Positions 1 to 7,857 of a stretch of 33,849 bases of DNA are shown here, in pieces. The stretch's first letter is position 1; every line of letters starts with the position of its first letter. The DNA lies in contig CANJXD010000004.1 in NCBI GenBank assembly GCA_947478535.1, positions 1 to 33,849 on the forward strand, given 5' to 3'. The notes beneath the pieces are model-generated. The model had not been told where the DNA came from. It saw only the letters and a list, made by a program, of their open reading frames with translations, and searched no databases. Both the position numbers and the translations under genes were made by a program. This stretch comes from Acetobacteraceae bacterium (GTDB lineage: Bacteria > Pseudomonadota > Alphaproteobacteria > Acetobacterales > Acetobacteraceae).

Positions 1-68
1 AGTCGGCGCGGCATAGCACAGCCTCGGCCGATGGGTGCGTGAAAGCCTGTTAAGGCAAGGCGCAAAGA

Positions 69-94
69 GGCCCGCCCCCTTGCGGAGACGGGCC
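69..94 (-). terminator. Candidate intrinsic terminator after the first SBP gene
   Basis: A six-base inverted repeat (GGCCCG at 69-74 and CGGGCC at 89-94, 14-base loop) lies about 25 bases past the stop codon of the minus-strand gene ending at 119. On the minus strand the stem is followed by TCTTTG, a short and weak T run. Position and orientation fit a rho-independent terminator, but the T tract is poor. It could instead be a stem that protects the 3' end of the mRNA. Nothing else recognisable is seen in positions 1-118. Confidence 0.4.
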
Positions 95-118
95 GTGCTC
101 AGACTTGGCCGGTGCGGA

Positions 119-1720
119 TTACTGGCGCATGCGGACGTGGCGCAGTTCCAGGTCCTCCGACACGCGCATGGTGAAATCCGCCACCGTTTCGCGCACCGCG
201 AAGATCTGCGGTTCCTGGTGCAGCGGGATCATCGGCAGCAGGTCGCGGAAACGGGTCCAGTATTCCGTCGCCAGTTCCTGCCGGCGCGGCTCCTGCGGGG
301 AGATGGTGCCGATCTCGCGCGCCAGTTCGTTCATCCGGGCGTCGTTGAACTTGCCCCAGTTGAAGCTGCCCTCGCCCAGCAGCTCGCGCGCGGGGTTGGT
401 CATGTCGAAATTGCCCGGCGTCCAGCCCAGCAGCCAGAACTGGAATTCGTTGTTGCCGCCGCCCTGCAGGAAGCGACCGAAGGGCAGCGAGTTCAGCCGT
501 GCCTGGATGCCGACGCGCTGCAGCATCGCGACCGCGGCCTGGCAGATCGCCTCGTCGTTCACATAGCGGTTGTTGGGGCAGTTCAGCGTCATGCGGAAGC
601 CCTGGGGGTAGCCAGCCTCGGCGAGCAGGCGGCGGGAGGCGTCGGCATCGAAGGGCAGGCGTTCCGCGAGCGCCGGCACATGGCCACCGATCGCCGTGCC
701 GATGGGCAGGCCGGCCGCCACGGTCGAATTGCGCAGGATCACCCGCGTGATCGTGCCCATGTCGATCGCCTGGTACATGGCGCGACGCACGCGCGGGTCC
801 AGCAGCGGGTTCGGCTTGCCGGGCTCGTCCAGGTTTTCCGCGCGGGTCACATCGAAGGCGAAGTAGATGCTCCGCGCCGTCGGACCCTGCACGAGCCGCA
901 CACCCGGCGCGCCCTGCACCTGCTGCACGTTCTGCAGCGGCACATGGTACATCACGTCCACTTCGCGGGAGAGCAGCGCCGCCAGTCGCGTGGGCGCGGA
1001 GGCGATGGGACGGAACACGGCACGGGTGATGCCGTGGTTCATCGCCGCGGCATTCCAGTATTGCGGATTGGGCACCAGCACGGTGCGTTCATCCGCCGAG
1101 CGTTCCACCACCCGGAAGGGGCCGGTACCATTGGTGTTGAGCTGCGGGAAGGCGGTGCCAGCGCCCGGCTGGCCGGCGCGGGCCACGCCCATCGCGTTGT
1201 TCGCCTCGACCCAGGCCTTGTTCATGATGAAGAACAGGGTCAGGTCCTGCAGCAGGATCGGGTTCGGGCCGCGGGTATCCATCTCGACCGTGTTGGCATC
1301 GATGGCGCGCACGGCGGTCACGGATTGCAGCACATAGGCCATGTCGTTCTGCCGCACGCGCTCGGCGGACATCACGACATCGGCGGCGGTCAGCGTCTCC
1401 CCCCCATGGAAGCGGACATTGCGGCGCAGGTGGAAGCGCCAGGTCGTGGGGGATGGCTGTTCCCAGCGCTCCGCCAGCGCCGCGGCGAGGGAGCCATCGG
1501 CCTCGCGCCGCACCAGCGGCTCATAGACATTGGCCTTCATCGTGTTCGTCACGCCATGGTTGTTGGCGTGCGGGTCGAGGCCGAGGATGTCGTTGGCCGT
1601 GGCCCAGGTGAAGGTGGTGGCGGCCGCCGGCGTCGGCAGCGGCACGGTAGCGAGGAGCGCGCCCAGCGCCAGCGCGCCGACGGCGCCGCGGATCACGCGG
1701 CGGAGGGGTGAAGCCTGCAT
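119..1720 (-). CDS. ABC transporter substrate-binding protein, SBP_bac_5 family (DppA/OppA-like)
   Basis: A 533-residue periplasmic solute-binding protein of the peptide/nickel (cluster C) family, which hands peptides or other small molecules to an ABC permease. The start at 1720 is chosen because it gives a classical signal peptide (RR near residue 8, a hydrophobic Ala/Leu stretch, then PAAA-TTF near residue 34) and is preceded by AGGGAA. An in-frame ATG at 1792 would add 24 residues that do not look like signal sequence. The mature start (WATANDILGLDPH), the VRFHGGETLTAADVV segment, DPRVRRAMYQAID and the late NCPNNRYVNDEA motif are typical of the family. It lies directly downstream of a second SBP_bac_5 gene on the same strand, and no permease or ATPase adjoins them inside the window. 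Family certain; ligand unknown. Confidence 0.93.
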   Translation of the reverse strand: MQASPLRRVIRGAVGALALGALLATVPLPTPAAATTFTWATANDILGLDPHANNHGVTNTMKANVYEPLVRREADGSLAAALAERWEQPSPTTWRFHLRRNVRFHGGETLTAADVVMSAERVRQNDMAYVLQSVTAVRAIDANTVEMDTRGPNPILLQDLTLFFIMNKAWVEANNAMGVARAGQPGAGTAFPQLNTNGTGPFRVVERSADERTVLVPNPQYWNAAAMNHGITRAVFRPIASAPTRLAALLSREVDVMYHVPLQNVQQVQGAPGVRLVQGPTARSIYFAFDVTRAENLDEPGKPNPLLDPRVRRAMYQAIDMGTITRVILRNSTVAAGLPIGTAIGGHVPALAERLPFDADASRRLLAEAGYPQGFRMTLNCPNNRYVNDEAICQAAVAMLQRVGIQARLNSLPFGRFLQGGGNNEFQFWLLGWTPGNFDMTNPARELLGEGSFNWGKFNDARMNELAREIGTISPQEPRRQELATEYWTRFRDLLPMIPLHQEPQIFAVRETVADFTMRVSEDLELRHVRMRQ

Positions 1721-1765
1721 TTTTGTTTCCCTGTTCCCGGACCGTTTGGTGGAGCGGGAAAATGC

Positions 1766-1809
1766 GTCGGCGGGGGTGCCCCTGTCCAGCACGGAAACGC
1801 CCCGCCGAC
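1766..1809 (-). terminator. Long hairpin between the two SBP genes (terminator or attenuator)
   Basis: A perfect ten-base inverted repeat (GTCGGCGGGG at 1766-1775, CCCCGCCGAC at 1800-1809) encloses a 24-base loop. Inside the loop sits a second possible stem (GTGC 1776-1779 with GCAC 1789-1792). It begins four bases beyond the stop codon of the upstream SBP gene (1813-1815). On the minus strand it is followed by GCATTTTCC, so it could end most transcripts of the upstream gene, with partial read-through into the next. A role in mRNA stability is the main alternative. Confidence 0.5.
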
Positions 1810-1812
1810 ACG

Positions 1813-3372
1813 TCAGGGGCGCGGGCGCAGGTGGTGGGCGAGGGTCGCCTCCTCCACCCCCGGCTGGTATGCAAGTGCCACACGATGCGCCCAGACATTG
1901 TCCGGCACATGCAGCGGCACCACGGCGGCGTCCCGATACGCCACAAGCTGCGCCTGGCGCAGCAGCGCATCCCGCCGGGCGGGGTCGAACAGCCCCCGCG
2001 CCTGGTCCATCAACCCATCGAATTCGGCGCTGGAATACCGCCCGCGATTGAGCCCGCCGATCCCGCGCGCCGCATCGAAGGATTGCAGCACCTGCGACAT
2101 GCCGAGCCAGGCATCCCCCGTGGTGTGGCCGAAACCGATCAGGAAGGCGCTGAATTCCCGCCGCCCGGCGCGGGTGAAAAAGACGTTGGAGGGCATCACC
2201 TCCACCCGCGCATCCAGCCCGATCCGCGCCCAGAACTGCGCCACCGCCTGCGCCGTCTTGTCATCCTCGACATAGCGGTTGTTGGGGGAATGCAGCGTGA
2301 TGCGGAAGCCTTCGGGATAGCCGGCTTCCGCCAGCAGGCGGCGCGCCAGAGCGGCATCGAAGGGCGGCGTGGTCAGGCCAGGGTCGAAGCCCACCTGCCC
2401 TTCCACCGCCAATTGCGCCGTGGCCCGGGCCGAGCCCGACAGGATGCGGTCCACCACCGCCGCGCGATTGACAGCCAGCGAGAGCGCGCGGCGCACCCGC
2501 GGATCCTTCAGCGGATTGGGTGACAGCGGCCTTCCCTCCCGCGTCGTCACGAAGGGGGACGGCTCATTGGCCTGGTCGAGCCCTATATAGATCATGCGGG
2601 AGGACGGCGAGGAAGCGATGGTCACCGCCTCCGGCCGTCCGCGCAGGCGCGCGACCTCGCCGGGCGGCACGTTGTCGATCAAATCCGCATCCCCCGCCAG
2701 CAGCGCCGCGAGGCGTGCCGCGTCATTCGCCACCGGGCGGATGGTCGCCCGCGCGAAGGCCGGCGCCGGCCCCCAGAACCCGTCATGGCGCGCAAGGCGC
2801 AACGCCGCCCCGGGCTGCCATTCGACGAAGCGCCACGGGCCGCTGCCGATCGCCGCTCGGCCAGCGTTGAAATCGGCCGTCGTCGCCGTCGCGGCGTGGC
2901 GGGCGGAGACGATCCAGGCCGTCATCCCATTCAGCGGCACGGAAGGATCAGGGCCGCGGGAGCGGATGCGGAGCGTGCGCGCATCCACCACCTCCATCGC
3001 GGCGATGCTGCCGGCGAGGCGGATATAGGGCGCAGGGCTGTTCGGCACGCGCGGCATCCGCTCCAGCGAAAAGCGCACATCCTCCGCCGTCACCGGCGTT
3101 CCATCATGGAAGCGGGCATCGGCGCGGATGCGGAATTCCCAGAGATCAGGCTCCGGGTTGGAGAATTCGGCGATGCCCGGGATGGGCCGCAGATTATCGT
3201 CCGCCGCCACCAGCGGATCGAACACATGCCGGGCAAAGGCCTGGTTCGCCCCGATCAGCGCGAAATGCGGATCGATGGAGGACGTCTCGGTCTGGATCGC
3301 CAGCCGCGCCTCCTGCCCCGTGGCCGAAAGCGGCAGCAGCAAGAAGGCGAGCAGCAGGGACAAGCGGCGCAT
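1813..3372 (-). CDS. ABC transporter substrate-binding protein, SBP_bac_5 family
   Basis: A 519-residue periplasmic binding protein of the same family as its downstream neighbour. The start at 3372 gives a compact signal peptide (MRRLSLLLAFLLLPLSATGQ, cleavage about residue 20). The longer reading from 3492 adds 40 residues rich in Arg and Pro, runs through the divergent IclR start region and is unlikely. Family landmarks are IDPHFA near the mature N terminus, ARFHDGTPVTAEDVRFSLER, DPRVRRALSLAVNRAAV and HSPNNRYVED. The stretch VFFTRAGRREFSAF followed by GGLNRGRYSSAEFD closely parallels the SBP at 10556-12118, so the two are probably paralogues. The gene is divergent from the IclR gene, which may control it. 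The ribosome binding site is weak. Ligand unknown. Confidence 0.92.
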   Translation of the reverse strand: MRRLSLLLAFLLLPLSATGQEARLAIQTETSSIDPHFALIGANQAFARHVFDPLVAADDNLRPIPGIAEFSNPEPDLWEFRIRADARFHDGTPVTAEDVRFSLERMPRVPNSPAPYIRLAGSIAAMEVVDARTLRIRSRGPDPSVPLNGMTAWIVSARHAATATTADFNAGRAAIGSGPWRFVEWQPGAALRLARHDGFWGPAPAFARATIRPVANDAARLAALLAGDADLIDNVPPGEVARLRGRPEAVTIASSPSSRMIYIGLDQANEPSPFVTTREGRPLSPNPLKDPRVRRALSLAVNRAAVVDRILSGSARATAQLAVEGQVGFDPGLTTPPFDAALARRLLAEAGYPEGFRITLHSPNNRYVEDDKTAQAVAQFWARIGLDARVEVMPSNVFFTRAGRREFSAFLIGFGHTTGDAWLGMSQVLQSFDAARGIGGLNRGRYSSAEFDGLMDQARGLFDPARRDALLRQAQLVAYRDAAVVPLHVPDNVWAHRVALAYQPGVEEATLAHHLRPRP

Positions 3373-3451
3373 CGGGGGGCCTGGCGGTCGTGGTGCGCGA
3401 AGCCTGCGCCCTGGCTTCCCAAGTTGACAAGGCGGGGCTGAACGGCGGACG

Positions 3452-3472
3452 ATGTATTCGTCATGGATACAT
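3452..3472. promoter_or_regulatory. Palindrome in the divergent SBP/iclR region, candidate operator
   Basis: A 21-base dyad with perfect outer arms ATGTAT (3452-3457) and ATACAT (3467-3472) and partly symmetric centre lies between the divergent SBP and IclR genes. It covers the first possible ATG of the IclR gene (3463). It is AT-rich against a very GC-rich background, as expected for an operator, and IclR regulators commonly bind such dyads in their own divergent promoter. A TTGACA hexamer lies upstream at 3424-3429, but no good -10 box is found at 16-18 bases, so the promoter is not defined. Confidence 0.5.
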
Positions 3473-4224
3473 TGTCTTCTCATGAAATACACCCACCCCT
3501 ACCCGGCGGTGGCGTGAAGCCCCTGGCTTCCGCCATGAAGGCGCTCGCCCTGCTGGATCACCTCTCGGCGCGGCGGACGAGTGTGCGGCCGGCGGAACTG
3601 GCGGCGGAACTGCGGGAAGGCCGGGCCACGGTCTATCAGCGGCTGATGACCCTGGTGGCAGCGGGCTGGGTGGAAGCCCTGCCCGACGGCCGCTATCGGC
3701 TCACGTTGCGCGCCGCGCGGCTGGCCCGCGCGGCGGCTGAGCAGGCGGGGCTTGGTGATCGCGCGATGCAGGTGCTGGAATCGCTGGTGGCGGAAACGCG
3801 GGAGACAGCATCCCTCGCGGTGCTGGAAGAAGCACAGCCCGTCATCGTGCAGCGCGTCGAACCGCAGGGGATGCTGCGGGCGGAACTGCGGGTGGGTGCG
3901 GCGCTGACCCTGTCACGCAGCGCCTCCGGCCGGGTGCTGGTGGCCTTCGCGGATGTGGCGACACTGCAGAAGCTGCGCCGCTTGCGCGCCACGCTGCCGG
4001 AAGCGGCGGTGCTGGACCAGGTGCGGCTGGACGGCCATGCGGTGTTCGACGGGCATGGGATGGAAGATATCCGTGCCGCCGCCGTGCCCGTGATGGATGC
4101 GGAGGGGCGCTGCGTGGCCGCGCTGTCCCTGGTCGGCCCAGTGGGGCGTTTCGATACGGAGGCCTGCGTCGCGCCGATGAAGCGCGCAGCGCAGCGCCTG
4201 TCCGCGATGTTGGAGGGGCGATGA
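3463..4224 (+). CDS. IclR-family transcriptional regulator
   Basis: A DNA-binding regulator of 253 residues if it begins at 3463. The N-terminal winged helix (about residues 22-85) contains the recognition-helix region ELREGRATVYQRLMTLVAAGWVE and the wing DGRYRLTLRAARLA. The remainder (about 95-250) is the IclR effector-binding domain, with the typical late segment IRAAAVPVMDAEGRCVAALSLVGP. The start is uncertain: ATG 3463 lies inside a palindrome and has no ribosome binding site, while GTG 3514 or ATG 3535 would still keep the whole winged helix. The stop overlaps the next gene by ATGA, so the regulator is the first gene of the operon it probably controls. It is also divergent from the two SBP genes. 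The effector is unknown. Confidence 0.9.
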   Translation: MDTLSSHEIHPPLPGGGVKPLASAMKALALLDHLSARRTSVRPAELAAELREGRATVYQRLMTLVAAGWVEALPDGRYRLTLRAARLARAAAEQAGLGDRAMQVLESLVAETRETASLAVLEEAQPVIVQRVEPQGMLRAELRVGAALTLSRSASGRVLVAFADVATLQKLRRLRATLPEAAVLDQVRLDGHAVFDGHGMEDIRAAAVPVMDAEGRCVAALSLVGPVGRFDTEACVAPMKRAAQRLSAMLEGR

Positions 4225-5975
4225 GCCAGCCGCTTCTGAGCCCGCTGCCTGCCGCGCGCCAGGACGCAGCCGCGGATCCTCCACAGCCGCGCCCACCGGA
4301 ATTCCTCATGCGCCCGGAACGGTTGGGCGCGATGCAGCCAAGCCGGATCAGCGCATCGCGCGCCCTGATCCTGCGCGCGGCGCGGGAAGGCTGGCGGATC
4401 GAGAAGCGGCGCTTCGACATCGATGCCGAGGCGCAGGGCATCGCGGTGTATGAGATCCTCGCCCAGGGGCGATCCTTCACCTTCTGCGCCTTCTCCGTCA
4501 CCCCGCAGCGGGGCGGCCGCACCGGGCGCATCATCGGCCGGGCCTGGGACATGCAGGGCGCCCTGATCGAAGGCCCGCCGGATGCGGCGACGATCGAGAC
4601 GACACGGCAGGAACTGCCGAAGCTCTACCAGGGCCGCGCCACGCCGGGCACGCTGGTGTGGTGCCGGTCGAACCGCTCCATGCGCGTCTTCGACGCGACG
4701 GTGGTGGCGCTGTCGGAAGGGCGGCAGCCGGATGTGCCAACCCTGGCGACGGCCTGCTACCTCATGCGCAATACCGGCCTCGACGGCAACGGCACCTTCG
4801 GCACGCGCAGCTTCCTGGCGCTGGAGGATGACCACCCGTTGCGCGGCGCGCTCGCGGCGCAGATGCTGACGGCGGTGCTGATGCGGGAATTCGCCGCGGA
4901 CCTCGTGGAATGCCTGGCCAGGCACCGGGACCCCGCGCGGGCGGTGACACTGGCGCCGACGATCCGCCGCTTCCTCGGCATCGGCAATGGCAGCGCGCTG
5001 GGGCTGATGTTCTTCGTCCACAACCACCCTCGCCTGATCCACGCCTGGATCGCGGCGCGGGAGCAAGCCATCGCGCTGGCCAAGGCGCTGCCCGTCACCG
5101 CAGGCGACGCACGCGTGGCGGCGCTGCGGGCCGAAGTGGCGCGCGCAGCGCGATTCCGGCGAGAGGACCGCATGCGCTACGAGGGTTTCGCCAAGAGCGC
5201 GCTGGTGGCGCGGGAGCTGGAGGTGATCGGCGCGGCGCTGGATGCGCTGCATGCAACCGGGCGCGTCGCGGGGCACGCGCATCGCTACCCGCTAGCGGCG
5301 CTGGCCGATGGGCTGGAAGGCCGGCTGCACCCCGAGAGCATCGAGACGCTGCTGTCACTGATGATCGAGCTCGTGCCCGACCAGGCGGATGCGCTGATGG
5401 GCAACCTGATCGTCAGCGAGGAACTGGTGACGGACCCCGCGATGCGCTGCGGCGCGCTGCGCGCGCTGCTGGAAGCGGAACACGGCTGGGCGCTGGCGAT
5501 CGACATGCAGGCACCCGGCGCGCGTCGCTTCATCTGGTACAAGTCGGCCACCGCAGAGGAACCGCGGCGCGGACCGCTGGAGGAAGTGCCGGAGGGCGCG
5601 CATAATCTGGCGCTGGACTTGCCCAGCCTGGCGCAGGCGCTGCATGCCGAATTGCGCGGCCGGCCGGCCGAACAGCCGGTCTCCCGCCTTCTCGCCGCGC
5701 GGCCGGACCTGCGGCTGATGATCTCCCGCGTGCAGGGATTGCGGGGGCTCGGCTACCACGTCCCGCACGCCAACCCGCTGGATGAAGGCTTCGTGCCGGC
5801 ACAGGTGGTCCGGCTGCTGAACGCCGCGCTGCATGGCGTGGACAAGACGCGGGATTTTCTCGACCGCAACCTGCGCGGCGTGCTGCTGCATGGCGCGCCG
5901 ACCGCCGCCGATCTGGCGGCGCACGCGGAAGGCCCTTGGTTCAACCCGGCCGAGCCGTCGATGGAGGCGCTGTGA
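4221..5975 (+). CDS. Conserved protein of unknown function (584 aa)
   Basis: I do not recognise a named domain. The protein has no signal peptide and no membrane segment, so it is probably cytoplasmic. The first 30 residues are Pro/Ala-rich and likely disordered. Two glycine-rich stretches stand out: RNTGLDGNGTFGTRSF (about 180-195) and LGIGNGSALGLMFFVHNHPR (about 250-270), the latter continuing into LIHAWIAAREQA. From memory, similar GN-x-x-GLG-x-x-F-x-x-NHP motifs recur in unannotated proteobacterial proteins near transporter and dehydrogenase genes; that is recollection, not a search. The gene overlaps the IclR gene by ATGA and the next unknown gene by TGATG, so the three are translationally coupled, and a polyamine-type ABC importer follows. 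It is probably an enzyme acting on the imported compound, but no catalytic residues can be assigned. Confidence 0.85.
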   Translation: MSQPLLSPLPAARQDAAADPPQPRPPEFLMRPERLGAMQPSRISASRALILRAAREGWRIEKRRFDIDAEAQGIAVYEILAQGRSFTFCAFSVTPQRGGRTGRIIGRAWDMQGALIEGPPDAATIETTRQELPKLYQGRATPGTLVWCRSNRSMRVFDATVVALSEGRQPDVPTLATACYLMRNTGLDGNGTFGTRSFLALEDDHPLRGALAAQMLTAVLMREFAADLVECLARHRDPARAVTLAPTIRRFLGIGNGSALGLMFFVHNHPRLIHAWIAAREQAIALAKALPVTAGDARVAALRAEVARAARFRREDRMRYEGFAKSALVARELEVIGAALDALHATGRVAGHAHRYPLAALADGLEGRLHPESIETLLSLMIELVPDQADALMGNLIVSEELVTDPAMRCGALRALLEAEHGWALAIDMQAPGARRFIWYKSATAEEPRRGPLEEVPEGAHNLALDLPSLAQALHAELRGRPAEQPVSRLLAARPDLRLMISRVQGLRGLGYHVPHANPLDEGFVPAQVVRLLNAALHGVDKTRDFLDRNLRGVLLHGAPTAADLAAHAEGPWFNPAEPSMEAL

Positions 5976-6742
5976 TGACGGCTCCCATCGTCCTGCTGCC
6001 GCGCGAAATCCGCCTCGTGGTGGAAAGGCTGCTGATGCTGACGCCGCTGCCGCACGGCTTCGTGCCGGCGGTGCGGGATGTGGTGTTGTATTCCGCCATT
6101 GCCGGCCTCGGCGGGCTGGAGATGCTGGTGGAAAGGCTGGAAGCCCTGACGCACGCCGACCCCACGGCGCTGCGCATCGAGGAACCTGAACCCGGGCACT
6201 TCGCCGTGGATGCGGCTGGCCAGCACGCCTGGATCGTGCTGCCGAGCCTGCTGGACCTGGCGGCGGAAGCCGTGGCGCGGCACGGCAGCGCCGTGCTGAC
6301 CATCACCGATGTGCAGGACCCGCAGGAATTGCTCGCGTCGGCCGGGCTGGGACGGCGCCAGGGCCTGCTCGTGTTCGGAGCCATCGGCCAGACCAGCATC
6401 GCGGCCCCCTGCGCGGAGGGCGAGGCGCCGGGAAGGCTACGACGGGCCCAGGCCCAGGCCTGCCTGTTCGCCGCCGCGATGACCGGCACGCCGCCGGCGG
6501 TGGACCCCCTGCTGGCCCGGGCGCTGCAGGAAGGCCTGGCGGTGGCGCCCGCGCTGTGGTGGCGTGCGCATCACCTCTCGAACACCGCGCTGGCGCCGGA
6601 TACCACGGAATCCCGTCGCCATGCCGGGCCGATCATCGTGCTGCCCGATGGCTCCGTGCTGGGCCGGAAGGACAATGACGACGATACCGATTTCTCCCTG
6701 CTGACGGAGAAAGTGGCCATCAATACGACCACACTGGTCTGA
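5975..6742 (+). CDS. Protein of unknown function (255 aa), partner of the preceding gene
   Basis: A 255-residue soluble protein, with no signal peptide or membrane helix. ATG 5975 overlaps the upstream stop (TGATG); an adjacent in-frame GTG at 5972 would add one residue. It begins with PREIRLVVERLLMLTPLPHGFVPAVRD, which looks helical. It ends with a conserved-looking acidic motif: ALAPDTTESRRHAG (about 211-224), then GRKDNDDDTDFSLL. The pattern T-x-E-S-R followed later by DND is reminiscent of the C terminus of DUF3726 proteins, but the resemblance is weak and from memory. Tight coupling to the 584-residue protein suggests the two work together, perhaps as subunits or consecutive steps. Function unknown. 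Confidence 0.82.
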   Translation: MTAPIVLLPREIRLVVERLLMLTPLPHGFVPAVRDVVLYSAIAGLGGLEMLVERLEALTHADPTALRIEEPEPGHFAVDAAGQHAWIVLPSLLDLAAEAVARHGSAVLTITDVQDPQELLASAGLGRRQGLLVFGAIGQTSIAAPCAEGEAPGRLRRAQAQACLFAAAMTGTPPAVDPLLARALQEGLAVAPALWWRAHHLSNTALAPDTTESRRHAGPIIVLPDGSVLGRKDNDDDTDFSLLTEKVAINTTTLV

Positions 6743-6745
6743 CAC

Positions 6746-6762
6746 CGCGGGCAGCACCCGCG
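6746..6762 (+). other. Short GC hairpin between the unknown pair and the importer genes
   Basis: CGCGGG (6746-6751) and CCCGCG (6757-6762) form a perfect six-base stem with a five-base loop, starting four bases after the stop of the 255-residue gene. No T run follows, so it is unlikely to end transcription. Its place just upstream of a binding-protein gene suggests a role in mRNA processing or in raising the level of the binding protein relative to its neighbours. Confidence 0.4.
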
Positions 6763-6807
6763 AGCGAGCGAAGCAAGGGCATCAAGCCCGCGACCGAGGA
6801 GGGGAAG

Positions 6808-7857
6808 ATGGTGAACGGGAACGGAGGCGGCGCGGTCACGCGCCGCGTGGCGCTGACATTGGGTGGCGCCACGCTTGGCCTAGCGGCGCCGCCTTTCCGG
6901 CGGCTGCGGGCGGCGGAGACGCTGTTCGTCAATAGCTGGGGCGGGCCGTGGGAACGCGCCGCGCAGAAGCATCTGTTCGAGCCCTTCACGCGCGAGACCG
7001 GCGCGGAAATCCGTCCCGTCTCCCCGGTCTCCTTCGCCAAGCTGGCCGCGCAGGTTCGCAGCGGCGCCTATGAATTCGATGTGACCACCCTCGGCCTGGC
7101 AGAGATGGTGCGGGCCGAACAGGCGCGGCTGCTGGAATCCCTCGCGCCCATCAGCAGCCGGCTTTGGGATGGCGCCATCTATCGCAATGGCGTGGCGAGC
7201 CACGCCTTTGCGACGGTGCTGGCCTGGAACGCGCAGAAATACGGCGACGCGCCGCAGGATTGGCGAGACTTCTGGAACCTCCAGCGCTTCCCCGGCACGC
7301 GCTGCCTGCAACGCTACGCCGCCCGCGTACTGCCCATCGCGCTCGCCGGCGACGGTGTGCCGCAGACCCAGCTCTACCCCATGGATGTGGAGCGCAGCTT
7401 CCGCGCGATGGATCGCATCAAGCCGGCGCTGCGCGTCTGGTGGACGCAGGGCCAGCAATCCGCCCAGCTGCTGCGGGATGGGGAAGTCGACATGATCGGC
7501 ATCTGGCACGGCCGTGTGCTGGAACTGATCGACGACAACAAGCCCGTGAAGATGACCTGGCAGGGCGGCCAGGTGGACCGCGCCTTCTGGGTTGTCGCGC
7601 GCGGCACGCCGCGCAAGGATCTCGCGATGCGCTTCGTCGAATCCGCGGTGCAGGCGGAACGCCTGGCGGGTTTCTGCCGGGAAGCCGTCTATGGCCCGCT
7701 CAACCCGCGCAGCTTCGAGTATCTCGGCAATGCCGATGCCGCGCGCATGCCGACCTCGCCGCAGAACCTGTCCAAGGTGTTCGAACAGGACATCGACAGT
7801 TTCGGTGGCGATGTGGCGCAGATCACCCAGCGCTTCGAACGCTGGGTCGGCGCCTGA
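6808..7857 (+). CDS. PotD-like periplasmic substrate-binding protein
   Basis: A 349-residue extracytoplasmic binding protein of the spermidine/putrescine and iron(III) type (SBP_bac_1/SBP_bac_8 superfamily). The N terminus has a twin-arginine pair (TRRVAL) and a hydrophobic stretch ending near LRAAET, so it may be exported by Tat. The mature protein opens with LFVNSWGGPWERAAQKHLFEPF and ends in FERWVGA, as usual for this group. A strong GAGGAGGGGAAG site sits just before the ATG. The stop TGA shares its last base with the start of the permease gene. Polyamines are only one option, because relatives bind opines, amino acid derivatives or other amines; the co-transcribed unknown pair argues for something less usual. 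Confidence 0.9.
   Translation: MVNGNGGGAVTRRVALTLGGATLGLAAPPFRRLRAAETLFVNSWGGPWERAAQKHLFEPFTRETGAEIRPVSPVSFAKLAAQVRSGAYEFDVTTLGLAEMVRAEQARLLESLAPISSRLWDGAIYRNGVASHAFATVLAWNAQKYGDAPQDWRDFWNLQRFPGTRCLQRYAARVLPIALAGDGVPQTQLYPMDVERSFRAMDRIKPALRVWWTQGQQSAQLLRDGEVDMIGIWHGRVLELIDDNKPVKMTWQGGQVDRAFWVVARGTPRKDLAMRFVESAVQAERLAGFCREAVYGPLNPRSFEYLGNADAARMPTSPQNLSKVFEQDIDSFGGDVAQITQRFERWVGA

Noticed and set aside
35..1711. Long plus-strand open frame opposite the first SBP gene
   Set aside because: Arg/His/Gly/Ala-rich with no domain or signal; it mirrors the codon bias of the minus-strand SBP gene, which has clear family motifs.
3693..5282. 529-codon minus-strand frame across iclR and the 584-aa gene
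   Set aside because: Low-complexity Arg/His/Ala composition; plus-strand genes show coupled starts and, for IclR, clear domains. The 584-aa frame was kept because it has balanced composition, motif-like segments and coupling on both sides.
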